64,000 nt of DNA from Mycolicibacterium rhodesiae JS60 (GCA_000230935.2 AGIQ01000013.1:25288-89287); one strand, 5' to 3'; counted from the first letter of the stretch, positions 17,651 to 26,209 are shown. Notes: a model not told the origin generated them from the sequence alone. Program-made: numbers and translations.

Positions 17651-18781
17651 GTGCAGGTCAGCGCGGACCCGACGGCGCCGCTGTGGCGAGCGGCGCAGGT
17701 GTTCCGATTGCTCAGCTACATCTATGCCGGGTATTTCCTCATCACCCGGATCGGTGAACTCCAGCGACCGGCTTTGGGCTGGGTGTTCTTCGGCGTGCTC
17801 AGTGCGTGGACGCTGGCATGTGCGGTGGCGTATCTGCAGGGCTTCGGCCGGCGGACCGGGTGGGTGATCGCCGAGATCATGATCGTGGTGGCCCTGATGC
17901 TGTCCACCGAGCTGGTGGCCTCCGATCAGTGGGTGGCCGACAACCAGTCGCTGGCGACGACGTTGTGGGCGACCAACGCGACGATCTCGGCGGCGATCCT
18001 GCTCGGCCCGGTCGGCGGGATGGCGGCCGGCCTGGCCGTGATGGCCGCAGCGGCAGCGATGAAGGGTCAGGTCAACCTCGATGTGGGCCGCAATGCGTCG
18101 ATCGTGATCGAGCTGGCGGTGGGGCTGGCGGTCGGTATGGCCGCGCAGACGGCGCGGCGCGCGCACGCCGAACTGGAACGGGCGGTGCGCCTCTCGGCCG
18201 CACTCGAGGAACGTGAGCGGCTTTCCCGTCAGGTGCACGACGGCGTCGTTCAAGTCTTGGCGCTGATGGCCAAGAAGGGTCCGGAGTGGGGTGGAGAGGC
18301 GATCGAGCTCGGGGAACTGGCCGGTGAGCAGGAACGTGCGCTGCGGCGGCTGATCTCGAGCGCTGGGCCGGAGGAGAGTTCGGGTGCCGTCGATGTGCGG
18401 ATGCTGTTGTCGCGCCGGGAATCCGACCGGGTGTCGCTGAGCCTGCCCGGTACGCCGGTGCTGCTGGATTCCGCGGTGGCCGCCGAGTTGGACGCGGCGG
18501 TGGGCAATGCGCTGGACAACGTCGTCGCCCACGCCGGGCCACGTGCCAGCGCATTCGTATTCCTCGAGGACGTCGGCGACACCGTCACGGTCAGCGTTCG
18601 CGATGACGGGGTGGGCATCCCGGAAGGCCGGCTGGAACAGGCCGCCGCCGACGGCCGGGCGGGGATATCGAAGTCGATTGTCGGACGGCTGCGCTCACTG
18701 GGCGGTACCGCGACACTGTCGACCGACTCCTGCGGAACCGAGTGGGAGCTGAGCGTGCCGAGGGGGACCGATGGAGGCTGA
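17651..18781 (+). CDS. Membrane sensor histidine kinase (MacS-like)
   Basis: A 376-residue two-component sensor. An N-terminal half of about five membrane helices (GWVFFGVLSAWTLACAVAYL, WVIAEIMIVVALMLSTEL, AAGLAVMAAAAAM) precedes the dimerisation helix. The phosphoacceptor is His-196 in RQVHDGVVQVLALM. The ATPase domain has NALDNVVAHAG (N box), VRDDGVGIPEGR (G1) and GRAGISKSIVGRLRSLGG (G2). The start is GTG at 17651. The last 11 bp overlap the response-regulator gene. The sensory domain has no obvious extracytoplasmic loop. Its position directly after an amino-acid importer suggests a nutrient signal; that is inference. Confidence 0.88.
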   Translation: MQVSADPTAPLWRAAQVFRLLSYIYAGYFLITRIGELQRPALGWVFFGVLSAWTLACAVAYLQGFGRRTGWVIAEIMIVVALMLSTELVASDQWVADNQSLATTLWATNATISAAILLGPVGGMAAGLAVMAAAAAMKGQVNLDVGRNASIVIELAVGLAVGMAAQTARRAHAELERAVRLSAALEERERLSRQVHDGVVQVLALMAKKGPEWGGEAIELGELAGEQERALRRLISSAGPEESSGAVDVRMLLSRRESDRVSLSLPGTPVLLDSAVAAELDAAVGNALDNVVAHAGPRASAFVFLEDVGDTVTVSVRDDGVGIPEGRLEQAAADGRAGISKSIVGRLRSLGGTATLSTDSCGTEWELSVPRGTDGG

Positions 18782-19421
18782 GCCGATAACGGTGATGGTG
18801 GTCGACGACCATCCGATCTGGCGTGACGCGGTGGCCCGCGATCTTGCCGACGACGGTTTCCGTGTGGTCGCGACGGCCGACGGGGTGGACTCGGCACGCC
18901 GTCGTGCCGCGGTGGTTCACCCGGCCGTGGTGCTGATGGACATGCGTCTGGGCGACGGCGACGGTGCGCAGGCCACCGCAGGAGTGCTGGAGGTCTCGCC
19001 GACCTCGCGAGTGCTGGTGTTGTCGGCGTCCGGTGAACGAGACGATGTCCTGGAGGCGGTCAAGGCGGGCGCCATCGGCTATCTGGTGAAGAGCGCGTCG
19101 CGCGCTGAACTGGCCGAGGCGGTGCGCGCGACCGCCGCCGGACGCGCGGTGTTCACCCCAGGGCTGGCCGGCCTGGTGCTCGGTGAGTACCGCCGGATGG
19201 CGAAGAGCCCGGACGGGCCTGCCGCCAGCCTGACCGAGCGAGAGACCGAGATCCTGCGCTATGTGGCAAAGGGGTTGACCGCCAAGCAGATTGGCGCCAA
19301 GCTGTCGCTGAGTCATCGCACGGTGGAAAACCACGTGCAGGCCACTTTCGGGAAGTTGCAGGTGGCCAACCGGGTCGAGCTGGCCCGCTACGCGATCGAA
19401 CACGGGCTCGACCAGGAGTGA
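18771..19421 (+). CDS. LuxR/NarL-family response regulator
   Basis: A 216-residue response regulator. The receiver domain has the acidic pair VVDDHPIWRD, phosphoacceptor Asp-57 in VVLMDMRLGDG, the Thr/Ser position in VLVLSAS and the lysine in YLVKSAS. The C-terminal LuxR helix-turn-helix is LTERETEILRYVAKGLTAKQ followed by LSLSHRTVENHVQATFGKL. Translational overlap with the upstream kinase gene makes it the cognate partner. Target genes are not known; the adjacent importer operon is the obvious candidate. Confidence 0.93.
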   Translation: MEAEPITVMVVDDHPIWRDAVARDLADDGFRVVATADGVDSARRRAAVVHPAVVLMDMRLGDGDGAQATAGVLEVSPTSRVLVLSASGERDDVLEAVKAGAIGYLVKSASRAELAEAVRATAAGRAVFTPGLAGLVLGEYRRMAKSPDGPAASLTERETEILRYVAKGLTAKQIGAKLSLSHRTVENHVQATFGKLQVANRVELARYAIEHGLDQE

Positions 19422-19467
19422 TAACCGGGTAGTACTACTCATCCGCGCTGGCCGGCCGGCGCCGACG

Positions 19468-21207
19468 ATGAATGCCATGAACGATCCCCAGCGTGCTGTG
19501 CTGGCCCGGCTGTCCCAGGAAGTCGCCGCCATGTCGGCGCAGATGGCCAGGGTTTCGGCCACGCTCAACGAGCTGAATCTCACGCACGGTGTGCTGCAGC
19601 CCCCGGCGCCGCAGCCGCCTCAAATGCCCTATTGGCAACCGCCTCCGCCGGCGTACGCGCCCCCCGCGTACGCGCCGCCACGGCCGGTGCCTCCTCCGGT
19701 GAAGGTGGGGGATCCCGATCGGGGCTGGATCGGCAAGGCGCTGGCGGTGGCCGGTGTCGGCGTCACGCTGATTGGCGTCGTGCTGCTGCTGGTGCTCGCC
19801 GCGCAGGCCGGCCTGCTGCGCCCCGAACTGCGGGTGGCCGCCGGTGGTGTGCTGGGGGCGGTCCTGGTCGGTATCGGCATCCGCGTGCACGCCCGGCCCG
19901 GTGGCCGCGTCGGTGCGATCGCGCTGAGCGCCACCGGGATCGCCGCGCTCTACATGGACGTCATGGCCGTCACGACGATCTACCACTGGGTGGCGGCGCC
20001 GGTCGCGCTGGTGATCGGCGCGGTGGTCGGCGGCGGCGGGCTCAGCCTGGCCCGGCGCTGGGACTCCGAGCAGCTCGCCGTGCTGGTGCTGGTACCACTG
20101 GTGGTGTTGGCCCCGGTCATCACCGACGGGGTGACGCTGCTGCTCATCGGATTCATGATCGCGCTGTCGGCTGCGGCATTGCTGATCCAAATCGGCCGGG
20201 ACTGGTTGTGGATGCACGCCGCCCGCACTGCGGCGGTGACGCTGCCACTGTTCGTCGCGCTGCTGGCCGCGCACTTCGGGTCCGCAGCGGACACCGGGCT
20301 GCTCGGCGCCGCTACCGGGATCGCCGCGCTGCTGAGCATTCTCAGCGCCCTACTGCTGCTCCCGTCAACGGCCAACCGGGCGTGGATGGCCGTCGTCACC
20401 GTCGGCGGCCTGGTGCCGGTGCTGGTCGCCGGCATCGCGGTGGAACGCTGGCTCGCGGTGCTGCTCGCCGGCACCGTGTCGGTGTTCCTGCTGGCGATCG
20501 TGCTGGTCGCCGATCGTCTGCCCGGCGTCGAGGGGGTGGCGGCTCAGGTGTGGTCGGCGGCGTCGGCGGCCGCCGCACTGGTGGCGATCACGGCGGCCTT
20601 CGAGGGCGGGGTCGCCGCGCCGGTCCTGCTGGCGCTGGGCGCCGTGGTGGCCGTCATCGGGCGGCGCGACGTCGTCGCCCGTTGGGCTGCAACGGGATTG
20701 GGTTCCGTGGGGGCGCTGATGTTCTTCGGCCACGCGCCCGACATCCTCGCCGACGGCTGGCGCGTGACGGTTGCGGCAGCGGTGTCGACACTGGTCGGCA
20801 GCGTGGTGCTGGTGGTGTGGGCCGCGACCGTGGTGTGGGCCTTCCGCACGGGGTGGGTTGCCGCGGCACTGGTCTCGGTCTACGCGGTGACCGTGTTCAC
20901 CGTGACGGCCGGAGTGCTGATCGGCGGGCCGGAGAAGGGGTTCTTGGCCGGGCACATGGCGGCCACGATCTGCTGGATCGGGCTGGCGGCGGGACTGTTT
21001 GCCATCGGACGGCGGGCCGAGATGCGGGCCGCACCGATCGCCGGCGGGCTGGTGCTCACCTCGGCGGCGATGGCCAAGCTGTTCCTGTTCGACCTGGGCA
21101 CGCTCGACGGCATCTTCCGGGTGGTGGCCTTCATCGTGGTCGGGCTGGTGTTACTGGGCATGGGCACCGGTTACGCCCGCAGCCTGGCGGCCCGACGTGA
21201 GGCCTAA
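19468..21207 (+). CDS. DUF2339 polytopic membrane protein
   Basis: A 579-residue protein. A short N-terminal segment (RLSQEVAAMSAQMARVSATL) looks helical or coiled, followed by a Pro/Tyr/Ala stretch (PPPPAYAPPAYAPPRPVPPP). About 14-16 hydrophobic helices fill the rest, starting IGKALAVAGVGVTLIGVVLLLVL. This matches the DUF2339 family of predicted membrane proteins, whose function is unknown. The start may be ATG 19468 or 19477. The C-terminus ends RSLAARREA and the stop overlaps the convergent adenylate cyclase gene by 4 bp. Confidence 0.8.
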   Translation: MNAMNDPQRAVLARLSQEVAAMSAQMARVSATLNELNLTHGVLQPPAPQPPQMPYWQPPPPAYAPPAYAPPRPVPPPVKVGDPDRGWIGKALAVAGVGVTLIGVVLLLVLAAQAGLLRPELRVAAGGVLGAVLVGIGIRVHARPGGRVGAIALSATGIAALYMDVMAVTTIYHWVAAPVALVIGAVVGGGGLSLARRWDSEQLAVLVLVPLVVLAPVITDGVTLLLIGFMIALSAAALLIQIGRDWLWMHAARTAAVTLPLFVALLAAHFGSAADTGLLGAATGIAALLSILSALLLLPSTANRAWMAVVTVGGLVPVLVAGIAVERWLAVLLAGTVSVFLLAIVLVADRLPGVEGVAAQVWSAASAAAALVAITAAFEGGVAAPVLLALGAVVAVIGRRDVVARWAATGLGSVGALMFFGHAPDILADGWRVTVAAAVSTLVGSVVLVVWAATVVWAFRTGWVAAALVSVYAVTVFTVTAGVLIGGPEKGFLAGHMAATICWIGLAAGLFAIGRRAEMRAAPIAGGLVLTSAAMAKLFLFDLGTLDGIFRVVAFIVVGLVLLGMGTGYARSLAARREA

Positions 21208-22547
21208 CCGGTTGGACTTTCGACCCGCCCAGTCTCTTCCTGGGCGGGTCGATCGCTGTCCGCGGCGGTCGCGGGCCGGCGGCTCACCAGGTACCAGGTG
21301 TGCATGACGCCCTTGCCCTTGACCTCGACGTCGCCACGCTCCTCCAGAACGAAGCGGTCCCGGAGGCGTTCGTACACGTCCTGGGGCACCTGGATGCGTC
21401 CTTCGGGGTCGGTGGTCTCCATCCGGGAGGCGACGTTGACCGCGTCACCCCAGACGTCGTAGAAGAACCGGCGCGCCCCGACCACTCCGGCCACCACGGG
21501 TCCGGCCGCCATGCCCATCCGCAGCGGCACCGGCTGGCCGTTCGGGTCGCGCAGGTCGCGCACCGCCTTGCACATGTCCAGGGCGAGGTTGGCCAGCGCT
21601 TCGACGTGGTCGTCTCTGAGCTCGGGAACGCCGCTGACCACCATGTACGAGTCACCGGTGGTCTTGATCTTCTCCAGGCCGTGCTTGTCGACCAGCCGGT
21701 CGAACGTGGTGTAGAGCCGATCGAGGAAGCGCACCAGCTCGGCGGGCGGAATCTGGCTGGCCCGCTGGGTGAACCCGGCGATGTCGGCGAACAGGATCGA
21801 CGCGTCGTCGAAGCGGTCGGCGATCACGCCGCGGGCCGGATCCTTCAACCGGGCGGCGATGCTGGCGGGCAGGATGTTGGCCAGCAGCGCCTCGGAGCGC
21901 AGGTATTCGAACTCCATGGCGGCCTCGGCCCGGGACACCTCCCGCAGGGCGTACCAGACCGTCGCGAACACCATCACGCACGTGGTCACCGTCGTGATGA
22001 CGAACCCGGTGTTGACCAGCCAGCGTGGCTGGATTCCGGTGTCGCCGGGCACCAGGAATTGCGATGCGATGGTCAGCCCAGCGCCGATGGTGACCACCGT
22101 CGAGGTCAGCACGACGTGCTCGACGCCGAGGATCAGCACCGCCAGCGACGCCGACACCAAGTAGTAGAACTGGATGCCGGAGTCCGTCCCGACCTGCCAG
22201 CCGACCGCGCTCACCGACAGGAACGCGAAAAACACGAAAACCAGGGCGGCGACAATCTCGCCGAAGCGGTGCAGCAGCGGAACGGCGATGAAGATGGCCG
22301 CGGTGCCGAGGTTGATCAACCCGATGACGATCAGGCCCGAGCTGGTGGCCAGCTGCAGGATTCCCACCACGGCGGTGACGACGGCGGCCATGGACGCCGC
22401 GATGTTGAGCACCCGCTGCCGGCGTTTGATCGATTCGGCCCAGTGCAGGTTGCGGGCGGGAGCACGACGCTGCATGCGCTCGCAGTCCGCGCGCTGATTC
22501 GGCCCGTCCGGCGGCACCGAACCAGCGCATTTCCGCAGGCTGCCCAC
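21204..22547 (-). CDS. cya: Class III membrane adenylate cyclase
   Basis: A 447-residue protein with six N-terminal helices and a C-terminal class III cyclase catalytic domain, making cAMP from ATP as a homodimer. The metal-binding aspartate is in LFADIAGFTQRAS; the substrate-specifying Lys and the second metal Asp are in KIKTTGDSYMVVSG; VWGDAVNVASRME provides the adenine-binding Asp, the transition-state Asn and Arg. The layout and length match Rv1625c, the mycobacterial model for mammalian membrane cyclases. The first ~25 residues before the RRQRVLNIAA region may not be translated; another start inside is possible. Confidence 0.94.
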   Translation of the reverse strand: MGSLRKCAGSVPPDGPNQRADCERMQRRAPARNLHWAESIKRRQRVLNIAASMAAVVTAVVGILQLATSSGLIVIGLINLGTAAIFIAVPLLHRFGEIVAALVFVFFAFLSVSAVGWQVGTDSGIQFYYLVSASLAVLILGVEHVVLTSTVVTIGAGLTIASQFLVPGDTGIQPRWLVNTGFVITTVTTCVMVFATVWYALREVSRAEAAMEFEYLRSEALLANILPASIAARLKDPARGVIADRFDDASILFADIAGFTQRASQIPPAELVRFLDRLYTTFDRLVDKHGLEKIKTTGDSYMVVSGVPELRDDHVEALANLALDMCKAVRDLRDPNGQPVPLRMGMAAGPVVAGVVGARRFFYDVWGDAVNVASRMETTDPEGRIQVPQDVYERLRDRFVLEERGDVEVKGKGVMHTWYLVSRRPATAADSDRPAQEETGRVESPTG

Positions 22548-22556
22548 AATCGCAGC

Positions 22557-23495
22557 CTATCGGTTGGCCGCGAGCACCGAGAGAAGTTCGAATCCGACGT
22601 GGGCGGCGGCGATGCCGGTGATCTCCGCGTGGTCGTAGGCCGGCGCCACCTCGACGATGTCGGCGCCGACGATGTCGAGGCCCACCAGGCCGCGCAGGGT
22701 GTTGAGCAGTTCACGGGAGGTCAGCCCACCGGCCTCGGGGGTTCCGGTGCCGGGGGCGTGGGCGGGGTCGAGCACATCGATGTCGATCGACACGTACACC
22801 GGACCGCCCTCGAGCCGCTTGCGCATCCGCTCGACAATGCTTGCGACACCGTCGAATTCGTAGTCGTCGGACCGGATGACCTGAAAGCCGAGCACGGAGT
22901 CCTGCTCCAGATCGGTCTTGCTGTACAGCGGGCCCCGGATGCCCATGTGCAGCGAGCGCTCCATGTCGATCAGCCCCTCCTCGCTGGCCCGCCGGAACGG
23001 GGTGCCGTGGGTGTAGGGCGAGCCGAAGTAGGTGTCCCAGGTGTCGAGGTGGGCGTCGAAATGCAGGACCGCCACTTTTCCGTGGTCACGGGCCAGCGAG
23101 CGCAGGATCGGCAGTGCGATCGTGTGATCGCCGCCGATCGTCAGAACGGTCGACCCGTCTTTGCGGAGATCGGTCATCGCGGTGTCGATCGTGGTGATCG
23201 CTTCCTCGATGTTGAACGGGTTGACCGCGATATCGCCGCAGTCGGCCACCTGCTGAGTGGTGAACGGAGCGACGCCGAGGGCTGGATTGAACGGCCGCAG
23301 CAGCTTGGACGCGGCCCGCACGTGCGAGGGTCCGAACCGCGCCCCCGGCCGGTAGGAAACCCCGCTGTCGAACGGCACGCCGACGATCCGGACGTCGGCG
23401 CCGGGCACCTCGCCGATCCGCGGCAGCCGCGCGAACGTCGATGGCTCGGTGTATCGGGGGTATGTGGTCGCATCGACCGGTCCGACAATCTCCAT
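22557..23495 (-). CDS. speB: Agmatinase/ureohydrolase
   Basis: A 312-residue ureohydrolase that probably converts agmatine to putrescine and urea. All manganese ligands are visible: His in TIGGDHTIALPI, the HFDAHLDTWDTY aspartates and histidine, and SIDIDVLDPAHAPGTGTPE. The ATG at 23493-23495 has a strong GAGGAGGAAAC ribosome-binding site; a much longer open frame upstream is not needed. Guanidino-acid hydrolases share these motifs, so the substrate is inferred. Immediately upstream and divergent is a truncated nitrilase domain, which in many bacteria is the carbamoylputrescine or amide-hydrolysing partner in polyamine metabolism. Confidence 0.9.
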   Translation of the reverse strand: MEIVGPVDATTYPRYTEPSTFARLPRIGEVPGADVRIVGVPFDSGVSYRPGARFGPSHVRAASKLLRPFNPALGVAPFTTQQVADCGDIAVNPFNIEEAITTIDTAMTDLRKDGSTVLTIGGDHTIALPILRSLARDHGKVAVLHFDAHLDTWDTYFGSPYTHGTPFRRASEEGLIDMERSLHMGIRGPLYSKTDLEQDSVLGFQVIRSDDYEFDGVASIVERMRKRLEGGPVYVSIDIDVLDPAHAPGTGTPEAGGLTSRELLNTLRGLVGLDIVGADIVEVAPAYDHAEITGIAAAHVGFELLSVLAANR

Positions 23496-23556
23496 GTTTC
23501 CTCCTCTGCCGGGCCGATGCGGCGAGGCTAGCCTGCAAAGGTAACCCGCATCGCCC

Positions 23557-23919
23557 GACCTCGAATTCGGGGAGGTGACCCGGCGAGTCGCCGTCGATGG
23601 CGTCGAACTCATTGCGGCACCGGTCAACTGGCCGATATTTCCGCGGCCCGACGGGGAGCGCCCAGGCGAAGTGATCACCGCGATGTCCACTGCGCGGCTC
23701 AACCGGATCGCGATTGCGGTGTGTGACCGCTCCGGCGAGGAGCGCGGGCAGCTGTGGACTCAAGGCAGCGCGATCATCGACCCCGACGGCTGGGTGGTCG
23801 CCGAAGCCGGTCCCGGATCTGCGCTGGTGGTCGGCGACGTCGACCTGTCGGCGACCCACGACAAGTCGCTGACGGAGTATGTCGACGTGCTCGCCGACCG
23901 GCGTAGCGACTTGTACTGA
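23557..23919 (+). pseudogene. C-terminal remnant of a nitrilase-family amidohydrolase
   Basis: The translated stretch DLEFGEVTRRVAVDGVELIA through the MSTARLNRIAIAVCDRSGEE and GSAIIDPDGWVVAEAG segments aligns by eye with the last ~120 residues of carbon-nitrogen hydrolases. There, DLEFPE directly follows the catalytic cysteine. Here the cysteine and everything upstream (the Glu and Lys of the triad) are missing: codons before DLEF read PASP and then a TAA stop at 23542-23544. The open frame starting at GTG 23575 could make 114 residues but without an active site. I read this as a 5'-deleted pseudogene beside speB. Confidence 0.72.
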
Positions 23920-24080
23920 ACGGCTCCGCACAAAGGTTTGCCTGGGCGGTCGCGGGCAACGGTTGGCCACAAGGTTGCATCAGTATCGGCGGTTACCCGC
24001 GACAGGCCGATCGATGTCGTACGATCTCGGCAAACCCACAGGGGCGCTGGGATACCAGCCACACACAGATAGGAAACGCT

Positions 24081-24344
24081 ATGAGCTATGGTCGCCTGAC
24101 TCGCCAGATCGCACTCTTTGCTGGCGGGGCCGCGATCGTCGGGATGGGGGCGTTGACCGCCTGCAGCTCGAACGCCAAGGAGAGCCCGTCCACGACCACC
24201 ACGCCGTCGTCGTCGGCCGTGACGCCGTCGCCGACTGAGAAGGCGGTGGCGCCAGGCGGTCCGAACTCGTTCTCGCCGACGGTCAACCCGGCGCCTCCGG
24301 GCGCGGTGTGCAAGGAAGTCGTCGGCAACAACTGCATTCGCTGA
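24081..24344 (+). CDS. Small Ser/Thr/Pro-rich lipoprotein
   Basis: An 87-residue predicted lipoprotein. The signal peptide SYGRLTRQIALFAGGAAIVG ends in the lipobox GALTAC, followed by a low-complexity linker (STTTTPSSSAVTPSPTEKAV). The short C-terminal end has two cysteines (VCKEVVGNNCIR) that could form a disulphide. The ATG at 24081 is preceded by AGGAAACGCT. It is a lone gene with its own upstream region (23920-24080). I do not recognise a named family; the two-cysteine tail is the only distinctive feature. Confidence 0.78.
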   Translation: MSYGRLTRQIALFAGGAAIVGMGALTACSSNAKESPSTTTTPSSSAVTPSPTEKAVAPGGPNSFSPTVNPAPPGAVCKEVVGNNCIR

Positions 24345-24368
24345 CGTAGTCCGGCACCGTCCCCGCGA

Positions 24369-24749
24369 TCAGGATCCCGCGGGGACGGGAACGCCGGCGG
24401 GAATGCCCGCACTGGAGATGTCGCAGCGGCTGCGGAAGTCGTTCGCGGGCTGGCGAATCGCCTTGATGTCGTCGCGCACCTGCGGGTTGGCGGCCAGGTA
24501 ATCCTGGACCTTGGCGCGGATCTGCTCCTTCGGCAGGCCCTGCAGGCTGGTGAGGTAGTCGTTGACGTCGGGGTGGGTGTAGAGGTAGCCCGACAGTGCG
24601 AATCCGACGCCTGACATGATTGCGGCCATATCGGCCGACGTGCAGTTCGGTGCCGGATCGGCGATGGCGAGGCCGGGGACGCCAACAGCAAGAGCACTGG
24701 CGGCCAACATGATTGCTGCCGCCCGACGCACAGCGCGGGTGATGGTCAT
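24369..24749 (-). CDS. Hemophore-like secreted protein
   Basis: A 126-residue secreted protein with a cleavable signal peptide (MTITRAVRRAAAIMLAASAL ... AIADPAPNC). The mature part reads CTSADMAAIMSGVGFALSGY, THPDVNDYLTSLQGLPKEQI and QPANDFRSRC. These are the hallmarks of the mycobacterial hemophore/haem-binding family (relatives of Rv0203), small four-helix proteins with one disulphide. Haem binding here is by family membership only. The ATG at 24747-24749 is 4 bp after the PAP2 stop, so the two minus-strand genes form an operon. Confidence 0.8.
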   Translation of the reverse strand: MTITRAVRRAAAIMLAASALAVGVPGLAIADPAPNCTSADMAAIMSGVGFALSGYLYTHPDVNDYLTSLQGLPKEQIRAKVQDYLAANPQVRDDIKAIRQPANDFRSRCDISSAGIPAGVPVPAGS

Positions 24750-24753
24750 GGCC

Positions 24754-25428
24754 TCACACTGTACGACTGTGAATCGCGGCAGCGCCCAACGCCACGAGCG
24801 CCCCACCCAGAACCATGCCGCCGATGACATCGGTGAAGATGTGTGCGCGGACGTACAGTGCGAGCCACGCGACCGTGAGGACACCTGCCACCGCCACAGC
24901 TGACATCAATATCTGCACAGCGCGACTCCGCCCGACTGCGAGGCACACCGCAATCGTCCCGAACAGCGTCGCAGCTCCTGTGACATGGCCGGACGGGAAC
25001 GAATGCGCGTAGAAATCAAGGATCGACCAGTCGGGCACCGAGTCGTTGCGCAGCTGCGCGAGATTCTCGGGCGACCGTTCGACTGTCGCCTTGAGTATCT
25101 GTTCGATCGCTGCGCCGGCGCCGACGGTCCCTGTCACGACAACGAGCCGCAGCACGTCTCGCGCCTGCAACGCCAGCAGAGCTCCGCTCACCAGCCCGGC
25201 TATCGCGACATGGACGGGTTTACCGATGAAGGTGAAGATTTCATTCGAATCGCCTTGCCACTTGTGTGACCTGTGGGCGTCGAACCAATTCCAGACCGCC
25301 GTGTCGAGCCCGGCCATCCACCAGGAATTGATCTCGACTGCCAGGAAGGCGAGGACACCGAACAGCGCCGCGGACAGCAGGATCAGCGCTGGACGGCACC
25401 GAGTCAATGTTGTGTCGATGGCGATCAT
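24754..25428 (-). CDS. PAP2-superfamily membrane phosphatase
   Basis: A 224-residue phosphatidic-acid-phosphatase-like membrane protein with six helices. The three-part active site is visible: KATVERSPE (a variant of KxxxxxxRP), PSGH in FYAHSFPSGHVTGAATLF and the SRxxxxxH-type YVRAHIFTDVIGG. Substrates of the family include lipid phosphates such as undecaprenyl pyrophosphate and phosphatidylglycerol phosphate. The start ATG at 25426-25428 has no strong ribosome-binding site. Upstream on the same strand is a long, strongly structured stretch (25560-25880). Operon with the hemophore-like gene. Confidence 0.88.
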   Translation of the reverse strand: MIAIDTTLTRCRPALILLSAALFGVLAFLAVEINSWWMAGLDTAVWNWFDAHRSHKWQGDSNEIFTFIGKPVHVAIAGLVSGALLALQARDVLRLVVVTGTVGAGAAIEQILKATVERSPENLAQLRNDSVPDWSILDFYAHSFPSGHVTGAATLFGTIAVCLAVGRSRAVQILMSAVAVAGVLTVAWLALYVRAHIFTDVIGGMVLGGALVALGAAAIHSRTV

Positions 25429-25559
25429 TGTGCCCCGCGTCTCAGCGGGTGTAGAACGCGGGATTGCGCTCGGTGCCTCTCAGGCTCTTAAACCCAAACT
25501 TCACCTGCGGCTCAGCCCATTCTCAGGCGGGCGATTTACGCTGCCGTCAACAAGGTTCG

Positions 25560-25880
25560 GGAGACCGGATGGTACACGCGCGAGGTCCTCGCTGGTCGAG
25601 GTTGCTGCGACGGCTTCAGCATGTTCGCTAGCGCCCTCACCGCGACGGTCGTACCCGTCGGAGCCTGGCTTGGACAAACCACCGGCCACCCTTTCGGGGG
25701 ATGAGAGCCCCGCCGGGTCGCAGGTTCCCCCCTGAACGCGACCCGGCGGGTGCTCAAAGCGGCGCTCGCTTGGGTAGAACCTGTTCCAGGCACGCTCGCG
25801 ATGCCTCGCTCCTGTTGCCCCCGTACTCCCCTCGGCCACGGCGATCGCAGGTGCGGTCATCGGCGGCAGCCTAGAAGCGT
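25560..25880 (-). ncRNA. Candidate structured leader RNA upstream of PAP2 gene
   Basis: The 25430-26005 interval has no convincing gene. On the minus strand it contains a perfect 13-bp inverted repeat (25709-25721 with 25738-25750). There are further short hairpins CCCTTTCGGGG, GACGGTCGTACCCGTC, CGAGGTCCTCG and CCTGGAACAGG, all within 320 bp. A possible -10 TAGAGT lies on the minus strand at about 25910. The density of pairing suggests a leader or cis-regulatory RNA for the PAP2-hemophore operon. I could not match it to a known riboswitch class. A 163-codon open frame covers it but has poor coding character. Confidence 0.3.
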
Positions 25881-26005
25881 AGGCATCAGCGGGGCACGCG
25901 TAGTCGACTACTCTATTTTCCGAGCGAGATGCCCAGGCGCGAAAATGCGGCCGCTGCGGCCTGGTTACGGTGTTGGGATGCGGTGCCACTCAGTTGGACT
26001 TCCAG

Positions 26006-26048
26006 GTGCCCTCGGTGAGATTCGAACTCACACTGCACGGGTTTTGAA
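26006..26048. repeat. Left attachment-site repeat
   Basis: A 43-bp copy identical to 35177-35219, equal to the anticodon-to-3'-end part of the tRNA on the minus strand. It has no 5' tRNA half, so it is not a gene. It marks the left junction (the displaced chromosomal 3' end). Confidence 0.92.
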
Positions 26049-26189
26049 ATGGTGTTTGCAGGAAAACCGCAGGTCGTGGGAAATTGGTGCCATTGGTGGC
26101 CTCCGGTGACTAGGGGAGTGTTTTACCTGCTAGATGGCGTAATCATCCGCTTCCCACCGGTGGCATCGGGTGGGGCACGGTGAGTGCTG

Positions 26190-26209
26190 TGCCTACTGTG
26201 TGCCTACTG
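26190..26209. repeat. Left arm-type tandem repeat
   Basis: TGCCTACTGTGTGCCTACTG: two copies of TGCCTACTG separated by TG. The identical 20 bp recurs at 35100-35119 near the right end in the same orientation. Paired short repeats flanking the core are the usual form of integrase arm-binding sites. Confidence 0.6.

Noticed and set aside
16775..18532. Long minus-strand open frame opposite the importer ATPase and kinase
   Set aside because: His/Arg/Gln-rich shadow of the genuine plus-strand genes; common in high-GC DNA.
25501..25989. 163-codon minus-strand open frame
   Set aside because: Poor codon bias, no recognisable motif, and it overlaps strong inverted repeats; treated as a structured non-coding region.
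26006..26048. A second tRNA gene
   Set aside because: Only the 3' part is present; no 5' acceptor or D arm, so it is an attachment-site remnant.
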